From contig JAJFUY010000088.1 in assembly GCA_021372185.1 (NCBI GenBank), positions 1-5,786 of the forward strand: a DNA stretch of 5,786 nucleotides, read 5' to 3'. Positions 4,585-5,786 of the stretch are shown here, one piece after another. Both the position numbers and the translations under genes were made by a program. The notes under the pieces are model-generated. The model searched no databases and was not told the origin of the DNA. It worked only from the letters and a program-made list of their open reading frames with translations. Each line of letters begins with the position of its first letter. Positions within the stretch are counted from its first letter, which is position 1. This stretch comes from Chlamydiales bacterium. Its GTDB lineage: Bacteria; Chlamydiota; Chlamydiia; Chlamydiales; FEN-1388.

Positions 4585-5586
4585 ATGAAGATAACCTATT
4601 TAGGTGCTGGTGCTTGGGGATTTTGCTTAGCTAGACTTTTGGCAGAAAAAGGCCATGATGTCACTTCTTGGTCTATCGACAAGCAGCTTGTCGAAACGCT
4701 CAACAAAACTCAGGTTCATCCTCATCTAAAAGGGCGGCCCATCTCAAAGTCGGTCCGCTTTACATCTGATTTACAAGAAGCTATCGTTGGTGCAGAACTG
4801 GTTGTTGAATCAGTAACATCTGCCGGCCTAAGACCTGTTTGTAAAGAGCTAAAAGCTTTGGACCTGCCATCTAACATTCCATTTTGTCTTACCTCAAAAG
4901 GTATCGAACAAAACAGCGGCCTCATCTTACCAGAAGTGCTCGTAGATGTAATGGGAAGCCAGTACCAAAATAGCATCTGCTCCTTTAGTGGCCCGAGCTT
5001 TGCAGAAGAAGTCAGCCAAAACCTCCCCACATCTGTTGTTGCGGGCGCCTACGACCCAAAAGTGGCCGAATATGTAGCAGAAGCCTTCACCACAAGTTTT
5101 TTACGCGTCTATCCTAACCGAGACATTCGCGGCGTTGCCTTTGGGGGAGCACTTAAAAACATTATCGCCATTGCTTGCGGTATTTCTGATGGCCTAAATC
5201 TTGGCAATGGCGCAAGAGCTGCTCTTATGACACGCGGCCTGCACGAAATTGTAAAGCTTGCCAAACACTTTGGAGCGAAACAAGAAACGCTGTATGGCTT
5301 ATCTGGAATGGGTGACTTATTTCTTACCTGTTCATCATCTACAAGCCGCAACTACAGCTTTGGTAAACTATTAAGTGCAGGATCTTCTGCCACGGATGCT
5401 AAGAAATCAATCGAAATGGTAGTAGAGGGTGCCTATACGTGCGTGTCAGCGGTTCAACTAGGCAAAAAAGCCAATATAGACCTCCCAATAAGTGAAGCTG
5501 TTTTACAGATTTTAGAAGGCAAGCTCCAGGCAAAAGATGCTGTAGGCCTACTTATGCAACGTCTTATTAAAGAAGAATCTCTCTAA
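4585..5586 (+). CDS. gpsA: NAD(P)H-dependent glycerol-3-phosphate dehydrogenase
   Basis: Reduces dihydroxyacetone phosphate to sn-glycerol-3-phosphate, the backbone of phospholipids; cytoplasmic, homodimeric in the family. With the start at 4585 the protein has 333 residues, the usual size. The N-terminal Rossmann domain opens with YLGAGAWG (5-12, GxGxxG). SKGIE (104-108) and FSGPSFAEEV (134-143) follow. The C-terminal helical domain has GGALKNIIAIACGISDGL (187-204) with catalytic Lys191, LGNGARAALMTRGLHE (206-221), GLSGMGDLFLTCSS (238-251), SRNYSFG (254-260) for NAD binding, and VVEGAYT (279-285). An in-frame ATG at 4504 would add 27 residues with no family match and would place the strong promoter inside the gene; AAGG at 4572-4575, 9 nt before the ATG at 4585, decides for 4585. 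Next to a UDP-HexNAc pyrophosphorylase, as I recall for chlamydiae. Confidence 0.97.
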   Translation: MKITYLGAGAWGFCLARLLAEKGHDVTSWSIDKQLVETLNKTQVHPHLKGRPISKSVRFTSDLQEAIVGAELVVESVTSAGLRPVCKELKALDLPSNIPFCLTSKGIEQNSGLILPEVLVDVMGSQYQNSICSFSGPSFAEEVSQNLPTSVVAGAYDPKVAEYVAEAFTTSFLRVYPNRDIRGVAFGGALKNIIAIACGISDGLNLGNGARAALMTRGLHEIVKLAKHFGAKQETLYGLSGMGDLFLTCSSSTSRNYSFGKLLSAGSSATDAKKSIEMVVEGAYTCVSAVQLGKKANIDLPISEAVLQILEGKLQAKDAVGLLMQRLIKEESL

Positions 5587-5786
5587 ATGCCAGTAGCTAT
5601 AGAACACGTATACGTTGCACCTAAACCCTCGTGCGACCAGATCGTAGAAAGGCTCAATGCATTAAATACCGGTATGACGCTTGATGAGCTTACACATATG
5701 GTAAGCTTTATTGAATCACTACGGCAAGCAGCACGTCACACACCCCTTTATTTACGAAAAGAAGATACACTCTTAGCCCGCACACT
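5587..5786 (+). CDS. Unrecognised protein, 5' part, directly abutting gpsA
   Basis: I do not recognise this gene. The ATG at 5587 follows the gpsA TAA without a gap and the frame stays open to the right edge, giving 66 residues (MPVAIEHVYVAPKPSC...). It is read in the same frame as gpsA, and the abutting stop and start suggest cotranscription and translational coupling; the purine-rich stretch at about 5569-5577 (AAAGAAGAA) could act as a weak ribosome binding site. Residues 16-50 look helical and amphipathic (DQIVERLNALNTGMTLDELTHMV...), with no signal peptide or membrane segment visible. Codon use resembles gpsA. The chance that it is a real gene is fair because of the coupling and the unbroken frame. 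The function cannot be given. Confidence 0.65.
   Translation, partial: MPVAIEHVYVAPKPSCDQIVERLNALNTGMTLDELTHMVSFIESLRQAARHTPLYLRKEDTLLART

Overview
The window carries six recognisable protein genes and the start of a seventh. The pairing of an AGX-type UDP-N-acetylhexosamine pyrophosphorylase with gpsA, in that order, and the tandem ruvC-ruvA without ruvB, match what I recall of chlamydial genomes (CT715/CT714 and CT502/CT501 in Chlamydia trachomatis). Base composition is moderate and codon use looks even across the genes. My best guess is an environmental member of the Chlamydiota rather than Chlamydia itself, because a heptosyltransferase II (waaF) and a Stealth-family phosphotransferase are present, and classical Chlamydia makes heptose-free LPS. 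This placement is inference from gene content, not a measured phylogeny.

Left part (1-958, plus strand): the 3' part of ruvC, then complete ruvA 12 nt later. The two encode the Holliday-junction resolvase and the junction-binding subunit, and look like one operon.

Convergent gap (959-1318): no believable gene. It holds a dense nest of palindromes. A composite repeat unit of about 100 bp is present twice in mirror orientation around a central hairpin with perfect 16-bp arms, and the first ~35 bp of a third copy lie just after ruvA. The gap behaves like a BIME/REP-type or MITE-type element and may also terminate ruvCA transcription. This is the least explained part of the window.

Middle (1319-4417): a minus-strand Stealth-family sugar-phosphate transferase with an N-terminal signal or anchor sequence is divergent from waaF (heptosyltransferase II). 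waaF overlaps the UDP-HexNAc pyrophosphorylase gene by 23 bp. All three concern surface glycans: one enzyme supplies the UDP-sugar, one builds LPS inner core, and one may transfer a sugar phosphate from a nucleotide sugar.

Right part (4418-5786, plus strand): a strong sigma70/sigma66-type promoter (TTTACA-17-TATACT) precedes gpsA, glycerol-3-phosphate dehydrogenase of phospholipid synthesis. The stop codon of gpsA directly abuts the ATG of a further, unrecognised gene that runs off the window.
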